From the NCBI RefSeq assembly GCF_903970965.1, contig NZ_CAJCKW010000010.1, forward strand, positions 1 through 64,000: a stretch of DNA of 64,000 nt, written 5' to 3'. The notes beneath the pieces are model-generated. The model saw only the letters and a list, made by a program, of their open reading frames with translations. It made no database searches and was not told the DNA's origin. Shown here piece after piece: positions 1 through 11,818 of this stretch. This stretch comes from Aureimonas sp. ME7 (GTDB lineage Bacteria > Pseudomonadota > Alphaproteobacteria > Rhizobiales > Rhizobiaceae). Within the stretch, counting starts at the first letter, position 1; each line of letters starts with the position of its first letter. The position numbers and the translations under genes are program-made.

Positions 1-192
1 CCCAAGCATGCTCAACGCATCACTCGAAAAACCTCGTCCGACACTCCAAGAGGCGCAAAACCGAGCCGAACCAGCCAACCCCGGAAGAAATCCCCCAGAA
101 CCAACCGTCAGCTCAACTTCCCGGCTGACGCTTCAGAACCTCAAGGCCCCGTCCCGTCCGCCCCGGCGCCACCGCCGTCGTCGATGAGCGGT
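1..192 (-). other. Probable leader of a stable-RNA transcript running off the left edge
   Basis: This stretch has no convincing gene. It lies directly downstream of the leftward promoter at 193-221. It contains a perfect inverted repeat, CGTCAGC at 106-112 and GCTGACG at 124-130, with an 11-nt loop. The layout resembles the leader of an rRNA or tRNA operon lying left of the window, but no mature RNA is visible here, so that identity is inference. Confidence 0.35.
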
Positions 193-221
193 GTATAGGG
201 GGAACCACCGGGGAAGGTCAA
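193..221 (-). promoter_or_regulatory. Strong sigma70-type promoter reading left (rrn/tRNA style)
   Basis: On the minus strand a -35 TTGACC (216-221) and a -10 CTATAC (193-198) are separated by exactly 17 bp. An A/T-rich tract upstream (about 222-245) could act as an UP element. It sits 75 bp after the tgt stop and drives nothing inside the window. The arrangement is typical of rhizobial stable-RNA promoters. Confidence 0.55.
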
Positions 222-295
222 CAGGGTTTTTGAGAAAAAGTCGAAAAACTTGTCGGGCGCTTACCCTTGGGCCTCTAATGCGCTCAGCACCGCGT

Positions 296-1420
296 TCACG
301 CAGCACCCCTTCCCTCTTCCCAGCCTTGCGTCGTCCCCTCAACGTAATCGGCATACGTCCCTGCCTCGATGGCAGCTCGAGCTCCAGCCATCAGGGTCTG
401 GTAGTATGCGAGGTTGTTCCAAGTCAGCAGCATCGCACCAAGGGCCTCGTTCGATCGAACGAGATGATGCAGGTAGGCGCGTGAAAAGTCTCGCGATGCC
501 GGACAGGACGAGGTGTCGTCGAGCGGGGACGCGTCTTCCGCATGACGCGCATTCTTCAAATTGATGCGCCCGTGCCGCGTGAAAGCCAGTCCATGACGTC
601 CGGCTCGCGTCGGCATCACGCAGTCGAACATATCGATACCGCGCGCGATCGACTTCAGAATATCGTCCGGAGTGCCGACACCCATGAGATATCTCGGCTT
701 CTCCGTGGGAAGGACCGGAACCGTTTCATCCAGGATCCGCAACATCACGTCCTGCGGTTCGCCGACCGCGAGGCCTCCAACGGCATATCCCTTCAGGTCC
801 ATGTCTCGGAGGCGCTCCGCCGAACGGACGCGCAACGCAGCATCGTCGCCGCCTTGGACGATACCGAACATGGCCTTGCCTGACTGGGTGCCGAACGCCA
901 CTGCGCAGCGTTCCGCCCAACGCAGCGACAGTTCCATAGCCCGCTCGATCTCCGGTCGCTCCGCCGGTAGGCGGATGCATTCGTCGAGCTGCATCTGGAT
1001 ATCGCTATCCAACAACCCCTGAATCTCGATCGAGCGTTCGGGACTCATCTCGTGGATGGATCCATCGATATGGGAGCGGAACGTGACGCCCTGTTCCGAC
1101 ATCTTTCGCAGACCCGACAGCGACATCACCTGAAACCCGCCGGAGTCGGTCAGGATGGGATATGGCCAACGTGCGAACTCGTGCAGGCCGCCCAACCGAG
1201 CCACGCGCTCGGCTCCCGGCCGCAGCATCAGGTGATAGGTGTTGCCGAGAATGATGTCGGACCCAAGGTCGCGCACCTGGTCGAGATACATCGCCTTGAC
1301 CGTTCCCGCCGTGCCGACCGGCATGAAAGCGGGAGTACGGATGGCTCCGCGTCCGGTCATGACGGTTCCGCGGCGGGCCAAACCGTCCCGCGCGAGAATC
1401 TCGAAGCCGAACTCAGTCAA
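296..1420 (-). CDS. tgt: Queuine/preQ1 tRNA-guanine transglycosylase
   Basis: The 374-aa protein exchanges guanine-34 for preQ1 in tRNAs with GUN anticodons, a step of queuosine synthesis. The general-base Asp92 (DSGGFQ) and the nucleophile Asp266 (in [13 protein letters not shown]) are present, as is the VGGLAVGE substrate loop. The C-terminal zinc site is lost: the usual C-x-C-x2-C reads S304-x-C306-x2-S309, and the downstream His ligand is replaced by Asn335. The fold downstream of it is otherwise recognisable. The start overlaps the queA stop by 4 bp (ATGA), so the two queuosine genes are translationally coupled at the end of a coaD-ppi-ppi-queA-tgt run. Confidence 0.95.
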   Translation of the reverse strand: MTEFGFEILARDGLARRGTVMTGRGAIRTPAFMPVGTAGTVKAMYLDQVRDLGSDIILGNTYHLMLRPGAERVARLGGLHEFARWPYPILTDSGGFQVMSLSGLRKMSEQGVTFRSHIDGSIHEMSPERSIEIQGLLDSDIQMQLDECIRLPAERPEIERAMELSLRWAERCAVAFGTQSGKAMFGIVQGGDDAALRVRSAERLRDMDLKGYAVGGLAVGEPQDVMLRILDETVPVLPTEKPRYLMGVGTPDDILKSIARGIDMFDCVMPTRAGRHGLAFTRHGRINLKNARHAEDASPLDDTSSCPASRDFSRAYLHHLVRSNEALGAMLLTWNNLAYYQTLMAGARAAIEAGTYADYVEGTTQGWEEGRGAA

Positions 1421-2505
1421 GAGACCCTCTCCAAAAGGCTGGAATCCCCGTAGGAATAGAACCGGTAGTTGCCGGCGATCGCGTGATCGTAGGCGGCTCG
1501 CATGCGATCGAGCCCACAGAAGGCGGAGACCAGCATGAAAAGCGTCGAACGCGGCAGATGGAAATTCGTCATCAGTGCATCGACCGCTCGGAACTCGAAG
1601 CCCGGGGTGATGAAGATGTCCGTCGGACCGGAGAAGGGTTCGATACGTCCGGTCGTCCAGGCGGCCGACTCGAGCAGTCTCAACGATGTCGTGCCGATCG
1701 CCACCACCCGTCGTCCGTCGTCGCGCGCGGCTTGCAATCGATTCGCGACCGCCTCGGAGATCATGCCGATCTCGCTATGCATCCGATGTTCGGCCGTGTC
1801 GTCCGCCTTGACCGGTAGAAAGGTGCCAGCGCCGACATGGAGGGTCAGGAACTCGCGCTCGATGCCTCGTCCATCTAACGCTTCGAAGAGTTGCGGCGTG
1901 AAGTGCAAGCCGGCGGTCGGAGCCGCTACGGCGCCCTCCGCCTGCGCGAAGATCGTCTGGTAGTCGCGGCTGTCGTCTTCGTCGATCTTGCGTTTGGACG
2001 CGATATAGGGCGGCAGAGGCACCTGCCCTACCTCAGCAATTCGCCGATCCAGTTCCGCGCCGGTAACCTCGAATTGGAGATCGACCTCGCTGCCGTCTTT
2101 GGCGACGACGATCGCGGCAAGCACGCTTCCATCTGCACTAGCGGCGGAGGAAGCGCGAAACTCCAACTTGTCCCCCTCCCTGATGCGGCGGCCCGGGCGC
2201 ACGAAAGCCTTCCACTGGTCTTCCGCAGTGCGCATATGGAGGGTCGCCTGCACGGCGACGTCGGTCGTTGCGCCGTCCGACCCTGAGCGAAAGCGATGCC
2301 CGAACAACTGCGCGGGAATGACCTTCGTATCGTTGAAAACGAGGACATCTCCATCTCGCAGAAGCGAGCTCAGGTCGCCGACGTGCCGATCTCGCAGTTC
2401 GCCCGATGCGAGGACATGCAAGAGCTTGGCCGATTCACGCGGAAGAGCGGGCCGCAACGCGACCCGCTCTTCCGGAAGTTCGAAATCGAAGAGATCGACT
2501 TTCAC
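1417..2505 (-). CDS. queA: S-adenosylmethionine:tRNA ribosyltransferase-isomerase
   Basis: The protein adds the ribosyl moiety of SAM to 7-aminomethyl-deazaguanine in tRNA, giving epoxyqueuosine; it acts directly after Tgt. I start it at a GTG at 2505, giving 362 aa beginning [19 protein letters not shown], the usual QueA N-terminus. The open frame continues upstream, but that part lies inside the ppiB gene and reads as Arg-rich nonsense. The conserved [10 protein letters not shown] block and the C-terminal NFHLPRSTL block are present. It begins 11 bp after the ppiB stop and overlaps tgt by 4 bp. Confidence 0.93.
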   Translation of the reverse strand: MKVDLFDFELPEERVALRPALPRESAKLLHVLASGELRDRHVGDLSSLLRDGDVLVFNDTKVIPAQLFGHRFRSGSDGATTDVAVQATLHMRTAEDQWKAFVRPGRRIREGDKLEFRASSAASADGSVLAAIVVAKDGSEVDLQFEVTGAELDRRIAEVGQVPLPPYIASKRKIDEDDSRDYQTIFAQAEGAVAAPTAGLHFTPQLFEALDGRGIEREFLTLHVGAGTFLPVKADDTAEHRMHSEIGMISEAVANRLQAARDDGRRVVAIGTTSLRLLESAAWTTGRIEPFSGPTDIFITPGFEFRAVDALMTNFHLPRSTLFMLVSAFCGLDRMRAAYDHAIAGNYRFYSYGDSSLLERVS

Positions 2506-2516
2506 GTCGACGCCGC

Positions 2517-2987
2517 TCAGAGATCGGCGGCAACGCGCATCGTCGTGATCGAATCGGGGTCGCGAACGGGCTCGCCGCGCTTGATCTTGTCGACCACGTC
2601 CATCCCTTCTGTCACCTCGCCCCAAACCGAATACTGCCGATCGAGCCAAGGGGCGCGTTCGAAGCAGATGAAGAATTGCGAGTTGGCACTGTTCGGGTTC
2701 GCCGTGCGGGCAGCCGAAACCGTTCCGCGCTTGTGCGGCTCGGCACTGAACTCCGCCTTCAGGTCCGGCTTGTCCGACCCGCCCGTGCCGGTGCCCGTCG
2801 GATCGCCGGTTTGCGCCATGAAGCCTTCGATCACGCGGTGGAAGACCACGCCGTCATAGAACTTGTCACGCGCGAGCTCCTTCACCCGTTCGACGTGACC
2901 GGGCGCGAGATCCGGGCGAAGCTTGATGACGACTTGGCCTTTCGTCGTTTCGAGCACCAGCGTGTTCTCGGGATCGTCGTAGGCCAT
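2517..2987 (-). CDS. ppiB: Cytoplasmic cyclophilin-type peptidyl-prolyl isomerase
   Basis: This 156-aa cyclophilin catalyses cis-trans isomerisation of proline peptide bonds. There is no signal peptide, so it should act in the cytoplasm. Catalytic and substrate-pocket motifs are present: [19 protein letters not shown] (the Arg and Gln positions of the active site) and [11 protein letters not shown]. It is about 50% identical by eye to the neighbouring exported cyclophilin at 3084-3641, which points to a tandem duplication with one copy retargeted. It sits between that gene and queA in a same-strand run. Confidence 0.92.
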   Translation of the reverse strand: MAYDDPENTLVLETTKGQVVIKLRPDLAPGHVERVKELARDKFYDGVVFHRVIEGFMAQTGDPTGTGTGGSDKPDLKAEFSAEPHKRGTVSAARTANPNSANSQFFICFERAPWLDRQYSVWGEVTEGMDVVDKIKRGEPVRDPDSITTMRVAADL

Positions 2988-3083
2988 CGTGTCTCTCCAA
3001 GTTGGAATACGGCGCGTGTTGCTTCGCGCCGCGTTTGTTTGACGGGTGCATGGCTGAAGGCCATGCGAGTTGCAAGGCGAATG

Positions 3084-3641
3084 TTACTGGCCCGAGCCGC
3101 CGACCTCGACCTTCAGCATCTTGTCGGGGTTTTCGACCGTACCATTGTTGGCTTCACTGCCCTTCTTGATCTTGTCGACCACATCCATGCCCTTGGTGAC
3201 CTCGCCCACCACCGTGTACTGGCCGTTCAGGAAGTCTCCGTCCGCAAGCATGATGAAGAACTGCGAGTTCGCGGAGTTTGGATCCTGCGCGCGTGCCATT
3301 CCCACGACGCCCCGCTTGAACGGCGTATCGGTAAACTCGGCCGCAAGATCGGGCTTCTTGGACCCGCCCATGCCGGTTCCGGTGGGATCGCCGGTCTGCG
3401 CCATGAAGCCATCGATGACACGGTGGAAAACGACGCCGTTGTAGAAGCCTTCCTTCGCGAGCGCCTCAATCTGCGCCACATGCTTCGGAGCCAGATCGGG
3501 ACGAAGCGCGATGTCGATCTCGCCCTTGTTGGTTTCGATCACGAGGGTGTTCTTGGCGTCGGCCGACTGGGCGAAGGCCGATGGGCTGGCTGCGAGTGTC
3601 GCTACGCCCAAGGCCAGACCAACTGCAGCAAGATACTTCAT
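3084..3641 (-). CDS. ppiA: Exported cyclophilin-type peptidyl-prolyl isomerase
   Basis: The 185-aa protein starts with a clear Sec signal peptide (MKYLAAVGLALGVATLAA, probable cleavage after AFA near residue 24). The rest is a cyclophilin domain with [17 protein letters not shown] and [10 protein letters not shown]. It is therefore likely a periplasmic proline isomerase assisting envelope protein folding. It pairs with the cytoplasmic copy just downstream and follows coaD by 21 bp. The 96-bp gap to ppiB could hold a separate promoter, but none is obvious. Confidence 0.92.
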   Translation of the reverse strand: MKYLAAVGLALGVATLAASPSAFAQSADAKNTLVIETNKGEIDIALRPDLAPKHVAQIEALAKEGFYNGVVFHRVIDGFMAQTGDPTGTGMGGSKKPDLAAEFTDTPFKRGVVGMARAQDPNSANSQFFIMLADGDFLNGQYTVVGEVTKGMDVVDKIKKGSEANNGTVENPDKMLKVEVGGSGQ

Positions 3642-3662
3642 ACAACGTTCTCCAATGGGCTC

Positions 3663-4157
3663 TCAGATAGGGGAAAGCTTGCGTTTGAAAGCGGCGGCGA
3701 CAGGTTCGGGAACGAACTTCGAAACGTCTCCGCCCATCCGTGCGATCTGACGAACCAATGTGGCGGTAATGGGCCTCGTCGTGAGAGACGCCGGTATGAA
3801 GACGGTCGAGAGATGAGGGGCAAGACCCGCATTCATCGCCGACATCTGCATCTCGTAATCCAGGTCCGTACCGTCGCGAATGCCCCTGAACAAGGTTTGG
3901 GCACCGTGTCGATCCGCTTCTTGGACCACGAGATCGGAGAAGAAGGAGACCTCGATCGCCGCTTCCTTCGACTTTCTCCCGTCGAGCACAGTCTCGATGA
4001 GAAGAGACCGCTCGTGGGCTGAGAAAAGGGTCGTCTTGCCGGGATGGATGCCCACGGAAACGACCAGCTTATCGACAAGCTCTGACGCGCGCTCGATGAC
4101 ATGGAGATGGCCGAGCGTCAGCGGGTCGAAACTGCCGGCATAGAGACCGATCCTCAC
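3663..4157 (-). CDS. coaD: Phosphopantetheine adenylyltransferase
   Basis: The 164-aa enzyme makes dephospho-CoA from 4'-phosphopantetheine and ATP, the penultimate step of coenzyme A synthesis. It has the nucleotidyltransferase signature GSFDPLTLGH with the T/HxGH motif at residues 14-17, and the conserved RGIRDGTDLDYEMQM and C-terminal RQIARMGGDVS segments. The length is normal for CoaD. It is the first gene of the leftward coaD-ppiA-ppiB-queA-tgt series and lies 185 bp from the small plus-strand gene at 4344. Confidence 0.95.
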   Translation of the reverse strand: MRIGLYAGSFDPLTLGHLHVIERASELVDKLVVSVGIHPGKTTLFSAHERSLLIETVLDGRKSKEAAIEVSFFSDLVVQEADRHGAQTLFRGIRDGTDLDYEMQMSAMNAGLAPHLSTVFIPASLTTRPITATLVRQIARMGGDVSKFVPEPVAAAFKRKLSPI

Positions 4158-4343
4158 GGCTTCCGTGTTCCTTTACCATGAACGAGCCCGCCTCTCGGGC
4201 GACGCCCCCGCATTACCGTTTCGAAACGACGTATGCGCCAACTTGCCACGGCGAGTTTGACGTATCGCCACCATCCAAGGCGTTCACGGCGGGAACGATT
4301 CGTCAACCTTTGGCATTATGGCTGCAGGTAATGGAGACATACG

Positions 4344-4472
4344 ATGTTGGTTTTCGCGCTCTCGCTGACGATGGTCGCATCTCTCGTAACGGCGACTGTG
4401 GTCGCCATGCATAACGAAGCCAGCAAACAGCGTGCCGTAGCCACCGTTCGCAAGCCCCGCTTCTTCGGCTGA
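4344..4472 (+). CDS. 42-aa small single-span membrane peptide, function unknown
   Basis: An ATG with a good ribosome site (GGAGA, 8 nt upstream) opens a 42-codon frame. The peptide begins MLVFALSLTMVASLVTATVV, one hydrophobic helix, followed by a basic tail ending RKPRFFG. A hairpin follows the stop by 7 bp. I do not recognise a family. The compact unit of ribosome site, membrane helix, basic C-terminus and hairpin in an otherwise gene-free 364-bp gap makes a real gene plausible. It is transcribed towards gyrA, which converges on it. Confidence 0.5.
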   Translation: MLVFALSLTMVASLVTATVVAMHNEASKQRAVATVRKPRFFG

Positions 4473-4479
4473 CCTCTAG

Positions 4480-4502
4480 GCGGCAGCTTCAAAAGCTGCC
4501 GC
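4480..4502. terminator. Hairpin between the small membrane peptide gene and gyrA
   Basis: A perfect 10-bp stem (GCGGCAGCTT and AAGCTGCCGC) has a 3-nt loop. It lies between two convergent genes, 7 bp after one stop and 19 bp after the gyrA stop, so it could serve both. Neither side has a clear T-run. The 12-bp motif TGACCTCTAGGC flanks it at 4470-4481 and 4515-4526. Confidence 0.5.
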
Positions 4503-4521
4503 AAATGCCGAAAGATGACCT

Positions 4522-7278
4522 CTAGGCTGCAGGGTTCTCAGGGCTAAGACCATCGTCCGAGGCCTCTGCTTCGGCCGAACCCTGATCGGGAATGCGCTCC
4601 ACCGAAACGATCTTCTCGTTCTCAGCGGTATTGAAGATCGTAACACCCTTCGTGGCGCGACCCGCAACGCGGATACCCTCCACCGGAACGCGGATCATCT
4701 GTCCGCGATCTGAAATCATCAGAACCTGATCGTCGGCTTCGACGGGAAAGCCGGCCACTAGGCGTCCGATATCCTGCAGTCGCGAGATGTCGGTCGCTCG
4801 TATGCCCTTCCCCCCCCGCCCACTCGTGCGGAAATCGTAGGAAGACGACCGTTTCCCGTAGCCGAATTCGCTCAACGTCAGAACGAACTCCTCGGCAGCG
4901 CTCAGGAATGCGTAGCGCTCCTGGCTGAGCGAGACTTCCTCCACAGCCTCTTCGTCCGTGCCCGTATCTGCGGAACCGCCTTCGCCTTCTACGGCCCGGC
5001 GCATCCGAAGATAGGCGGCTCGCTCTGCCGCAGTCGCATCGACATGGCGTAGGATCGACATCGAGATCAGCCGGTCACCCTCGCCCAAAGCCATACCGCG
5101 GACCCCGACGGAATTGCGGCCGGCGAAAACACGCACATCGGGAACGGGGAATCGAATGCATTGGCCGCTGGCGGCGGTCAGAAGCACGTCGTCGTCTTCA
5201 CCGCAAACCGCGACAGCCAGGATCTCGTCGCCGAAATCGTCGAGCTTCATGGCGATCTTGCCGTTGCGATTGACCTGCGTGAAGTCCGATAGCTTGTTGC
5301 GGCGAACGGTGCCCTTTGTCGTCGCGAACATGACGTTCAACCGCTCGGCCGTGCCCTCGTCGTTCGGCAAGGGCAGAATCGAGGTGATCCGCTCGCCCTT
5401 ATCGAGCGGTAGCATGTTGACCAGAGCCTTGCCGCGCGACTGTGGCGTGGCCAACGGCAGTCGCCAGACCTTCTCCTTGTAGACGATGCCGCGCGAAGAG
5501 AAGAACAGCACCGGCGTGTGGGTATTGGCCACGAACAGGCGCGTCACCGAGTCGTCATCGTCCTTCAAGGACATGCCGGACCGGCCCTTCCCGCCCCGTC
5601 GCTGGGCGCGGTAGGTCGCAAGCGGTACGCGCTTGATGTACCCGCCGTGGCTGACGGTGACGACCATGTCCTCACGGGGAATCAGGTCCTCGTCATCGAG
5701 ATCGGCTGCGCCTTCCAGAAGCTCGGTCCGCCGAGGCGTCGCGAACTCTTCGCGGGCAGCCGCAAGCTCTTCCTTGATAATCTCGCGAACGCGAACGCGA
5801 GACGACAGAATTTCGAGGTAGTCGCGGATCTCGGCGCCGATCGCGTTCAACTCGTCCGCGATCTCGTCGCGGCCGAGCGCCGTCAGGCGCTGAAGTCGAA
5901 GATCGAGAATGGCACGCGCCTGCGTTTCGGAAAGCCGATAGGTTCCCTGTTCGCTGATGCGGTGGCGCGGATCGTCGATGAGGCGGATCAGCGGGGCGAC
6001 GTCCTTCGCCTCCCACTCCCTTGCCATCAACTGCTCGCGCGCCGTCGCCGGATCGGGCGCGTGGCGGATCAGGCGGATGATCTCGTCGATATTGGCCACC
6101 GCGATCGCAAGCCCGACCAGGACGTGCGCCCGCTCCCGCGCCTTGCGCAGGAGGTACTTGGTCCGACGCTGAACGACCTCCTCGCGAAACGCGACGAAGG
6201 CCGTCAGCATGTCGAGTAGGTTCATCTGCTCCGGCTTGCCGCCGTTCAGGGCCACCATGTTGGCGCCGAAGGTCGTCTGGAGCGGGGTGAACCGATAAAG
6301 CTGGTTGAGGACGACGTCTGACGAAGCGTCGCGCTTGAGCTCGACCACGACCCGGTAGCCCTCGCGATCGCTTTCGTCGCGAATATCGGAGATGCCTTCG
6401 ATGCGCTTCTCGCGCACGAGATCGGCCATCTTCTCGATCATCGTCGCCTTGTTCACCTGATACGGAATCTCGGTGATGACGATGGCTTCGCGATCGCCGC
6501 GCATGTCCTCGACATGCACCTTGCCCCGCATGAGGATCGACCCGCGCCCCGTGGAGTAGGCGCTCTGAATCCCGGCCCTGCCAAGCACGATCGCCCCGGT
6601 CGGAAAATCGGGCCCGGGGATGATTTCCATGAGGTCGGGGAGCTCAATCGCCGGATTGTCGATGAGAGCGACGCAGCCGTCGATCAGTTCTCCGAGATTG
6701 TGGGGCGGAATGTTCGTCGCCATGCCGACGGCGATGCCGCCCGAGCCATTGAGCAGCAGGTTCGGCACGCGTGCCGGCAGCACCACGGGCTCGAGCTCGC
6801 GCCCGTCGTAGTTCTCCTGAAAATCGACCGTTTCCTTGTCGATATCCGTCAGGATCGCTTCCGACACCTTCTCGAGCCGGCATTCGGTGTAGCGCATCGC
6901 CGCTGGCGGATCGCCGTCGATCGATCCGAAATTGCCCTGTCCGTCGATCAGCGGTGCCCGGAGCGAGAAGTCTTGCGCCATACGCACCAGCGCGTCGTAG
7001 ATCGAGGCGTCGCCATGCGGATGGTACTTGCCCATCACCTCGCCGACGACGCCGGCCGACTTACGGAAGGACTTGTTCCAGACGAGCCCCATCTCGCTCA
7101 TCGCGAAAAGGACGCGCCGATGCACCGGCTTCAACCCGTCCCTGACATCCGGCAACGCGCGGCTGACGATCACGCTCATCGCGTAATCGAGATAGGAGCG
7201 CTGCATCTCCTCGATGATGGAAACCGGTTCGATGCCCGTGGGGCGCTCGGGCGGCAGATCGGAGGTGATGTCGGACAA
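4522..7278 (-). CDS. gyrA: DNA gyrase subunit A
   Basis: The 918-aa subunit carries the DNA cleavage-religation activity of gyrase; with GyrB (not in this window) it introduces negative supercoils. The catalytic tyrosine is Tyr130 in RYTECRL. The quinolone-determining region reads [10 protein letters not shown]: the residue equivalent to E. coli Ser83 is Ala91, while Asp95 (E. coli Asp87) is kept. The C-terminal part holds the beta-pinwheel repeats with the GyrA box QRRGGKG, and the protein ends in an acidic tail. A promoter with -35 TTGCCA and -10 TATAAG lies about 30-60 bp upstream. Confidence 0.97.
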   Translation of the reverse strand: MSDITSDLPPERPTGIEPVSIIEEMQRSYLDYAMSVIVSRALPDVRDGLKPVHRRVLFAMSEMGLVWNKSFRKSAGVVGEVMGKYHPHGDASIYDALVRMAQDFSLRAPLIDGQGNFGSIDGDPPAAMRYTECRLEKVSEAILTDIDKETVDFQENYDGRELEPVVLPARVPNLLLNGSGGIAVGMATNIPPHNLGELIDGCVALIDNPAIELPDLMEIIPGPDFPTGAIVLGRAGIQSAYSTGRGSILMRGKVHVEDMRGDREAIVITEIPYQVNKATMIEKMADLVREKRIEGISDIRDESDREGYRVVVELKRDASSDVVLNQLYRFTPLQTTFGANMVALNGGKPEQMNLLDMLTAFVAFREEVVQRRTKYLLRKARERAHVLVGLAIAVANIDEIIRLIRHAPDPATAREQLMAREWEAKDVAPLIRLIDDPRHRISEQGTYRLSETQARAILDLRLQRLTALGRDEIADELNAIGAEIRDYLEILSSRVRVREIIKEELAAAREEFATPRRTELLEGAADLDDEDLIPREDMVVTVSHGGYIKRVPLATYRAQRRGGKGRSGMSLKDDDDSVTRLFVANTHTPVLFFSSRGIVYKEKVWRLPLATPQSRGKALVNMLPLDKGERITSILPLPNDEGTAERLNVMFATTKGTVRRNKLSDFTQVNRNGKIAMKLDDFGDEILAVAVCGEDDDVLLTAASGQCIRFPVPDVRVFAGRNSVGVRGMALGEGDRLISMSILRHVDATAAERAAYLRMRRAVEGEGGSADTGTDEEAVEEVSLSQERYAFLSAAEEFVLTLSEFGYGKRSSSYDFRTSGRGGKGIRATDISRLQDIGRLVAGFPVEADDQVLMISDRGQMIRVPVEGIRVAGRATKGVTIFNTAENEKIVSVERIPDQGSAEAEASDDGLSPENPAA

Positions 7279-7306
7279 GGGAATTTCCTACGAGAAACGC
7301 GAACGT

Positions 7307-7336
7307 CTTATACGACAGCGCGAACCCGACTGGCAA
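7307..7336 (-). promoter_or_regulatory. Predicted gyrA promoter
   Basis: On the minus strand TTGCCA (7331-7336) and TATAAG (7307-7312) are separated by 18 bp. The -10 ends 28 bp before the gyrA start codon at 7278, which gives a short untranslated leader. Confidence 0.45.
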
Positions 7337-7512
7337 ATTTCGGACGTCGGAATTTCTTATATACGCCAGCGGCTTACGGTTTTTCTCCGAATCAGGTTCG
7401 CAATCGGCGTGAAGCTGCGCGGCTTGAGGCGATATCGGGCCTTCCCAATCGCGTGGTGGCGCCTCGCGTCATATCGGTTATGGAGGCTCAGGGTGACGAA
7501 GGGCCATGCGGG

Positions 7513-8145
7513 ATGATCGAAATACTGCTGAACGGATTCGCGACGCTTTTCGTCATCATCGATCCGATCGGTCTCGCGCCGATCTTCCTCGGGCTGACGC
7601 CCGGAATGACGATGGCGCACCGTCGCCGCATCGCCCGGAACGGATGCCTGATCGCGTTCGGCATTCTCGCGGTTTTCAGCCTGACCGGGCTTCGCGTGAT
7701 CGAGACGCTCGGCATATCGCTCGGGGCGTTCCGGATCGCCGGCGGCCTGTTCCTGTTCTGGATCGCGTTCGAATTGGTGTTCGAGAAGCGCAAGACCCGG
7801 AAGGAAAAGGACGCGCAAACCGCCATGAGCGAGCACGATGTCGGAGAGATCGCAGCCGTCCCGCTGGCAATCCCCCTCATGGCGGGGCCCGGCGCAATCT
7901 CCGCCGTGATCCTCCTATCGGGCGATCTCCCAGGCGTCGCCGGGCAGCTCAGCCTTCTTGCCGTCATTGCCGTCACGATCGGCGCGACATTCGCGATCCT
8001 GGCGCTGGCCGATCGCTTCGAGCGTCTCATCGGCCAGACCGGAAGGGCGGTCATCACGCGGCTGCTCGGCGTTCTCCTCGCCGCGCTGGCCGTCCAATTC
8101 GTCAGCGACGGGGTGAAGGCGGTTTTCCTTCTCCCCGCACCCTGA
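7513..8145 (+). CDS. MarC-family integral membrane protein
   Basis: The 210-aa protein has the six-helix layout of the MarC/UPF0056 family, with the conserved start LNGFATLFVIIDPIGLAPIF and the motif PLAIPLMAGPGAIS. The family's transport function is not established; the old link to multiple antibiotic resistance has been questioned. I start it at the ATG at 7513 (GAAGGG upstream); an in-frame ATG at 7480 would add 11 residues. It is transcribed divergently from gyrA and ends 11 bp before the ssb stop, so the two genes converge. Confidence 0.85.
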   Translation: MIEILLNGFATLFVIIDPIGLAPIFLGLTPGMTMAHRRRIARNGCLIAFGILAVFSLTGLRVIETLGISLGAFRIAGGLFLFWIAFELVFEKRKTRKEKDAQTAMSEHDVGEIAAVPLAIPLMAGPGAISAVILLSGDLPGVAGQLSLLAVIAVTIGATFAILALADRFERLIGQTGRAVITRLLGVLLAALAVQFVSDGVKAVFLLPAP

Positions 8146-8156
8146 CGATCCGCTCG

Positions 8157-8693
8157 TCAGAACGGAATTTCGTCGTCCATGTCGTCCGACGGACGCCCGC
8201 CACCGCCACCGCCGTAGTTTCCGCCGCCCGACCCGCCTCGGTCGCCGCCGCCACGACTATAACCGCCGCCGCCGCCCGAACGGCCGCCGGAACGCTCGCC
8301 ACCGCCGCCGCCACTGCCTTCGAAGGAACCGCCGCCCTCACCCCGGCCGTCGAGCATCTGCAGCTCACCGCGGAACCGCTGCAGCACGATTTCCGTGGTG
8401 TAGCGCTTCTGGCCGGACTGATCGTCCCAGGAGCGGGTCTGCAACTGTCCCTCGACGTAGACCTTGGAGCCCTTCTTCAGGAACTGCTCGGCGACCTTCA
8501 CGAGGCCTTCGTTGAAGATGACGACGCTATGCCATTCGGTGCGCTCCTTGCGCTCGCCCGAAGCCTTGTCGCGCCACGTTTCCGACGTCGCGATCCGAAG
8601 GTTGACCACGGCGTCACCTGAGTTGAGGCGTCGGATCTCGGGGTCGGCGCCGAGATTGCCCACCAGGATCACCTTGTTGACGCTGCCTGCCAT
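8157..8693 (-). CDS. ssb: Single-stranded DNA-binding protein
   Basis: The 178-aa protein has an N-terminal OB-fold domain (starts [19 protein letters not shown]), a Gly-rich disordered linker of about 55 residues with many GGGG runs, and the acidic tip DDMDDEIPF that recruits repair and replication partners. The start at 8693 is chosen because this is the family N-terminus and a GAGG ribosome site precedes it; the frame extends upstream without homology. It is divergent from uvrA and shares with it a 246-bp spacer holding an SOS box. Confidence 0.95.
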   Translation of the reverse strand: MAGSVNKVILVGNLGADPEIRRLNSGDAVVNLRIATSETWRDKASGERKERTEWHSVVIFNEGLVKVAEQFLKKGSKVYVEGQLQTRSWDDQSGQKRYTTEIVLQRFRGELQMLDGRGEGGGSFEGSGGGGGERSGGRSGGGGGYSRGGGDRGGSGGGNYGGGGGGRPSDDMDDEIPF

Positions 8694-8800
8694 CTCTGAC
8701 CTCTCGTGATTCCATAATGCGAACTTAGCGGACCGTGGACGTCCGGACGTGCTACCTGAGGGCAATATCGTCAAGAATTCGGAAACACCCAAGGCACCGA

Positions 8801-8829
8801 TTGCGAGCCATCCGACGAATGGCTAGAAC
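8801..8829 (+). promoter_or_regulatory. Predicted uvrA promoter
   Basis: TTGCGA (8801-8806) and TAGAAC (8824-8829) lie 17 bp apart. The -10 overlaps the SOS box at 8826-8840, so LexA binding would block the promoter. Transcription would begin about 100 bp before uvrA. Confidence 0.45.
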
Positions 8830-8840
8830 AAATGCGGAAC
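8826..8840. promoter_or_regulatory. SOS box (LexA site, alphaproteobacterial type)
   Basis: GAAC-N7-GAAC, which reads GTTC-N7-GTTC on the other strand, is the known alphaproteobacterial LexA recognition sequence. It lies in the spacer between the divergent ssb and uvrA genes and overlaps the predicted uvrA -10, so repression of uvrA is expected and of ssb possible. Confidence 0.7.
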
Positions 8841-8939
8841 GATGTCGATACATGCCCCGTATCGTCGCCGCCCGCTTTGAAACTTCGACCGCCGCGCCGA
8901 TATGGGTGGCAAGGTCAGCAAGAGCGAACGCCCGAACCC

Positions 8940-11816
<2,877 letters not shown>

Positions 11817-11818
11817 CT

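Noticed and set aside
2406-4022. 538-codon plus-strand frame across the cyclophilins
   Set aside because: It covers three real minus-strand genes and reads as low-complexity shadow.
8157-8360. Gly-codon-rich tract as a DNA repeat
   Set aside because: It encodes the Gly-rich linker of Ssb, which explains the pattern.
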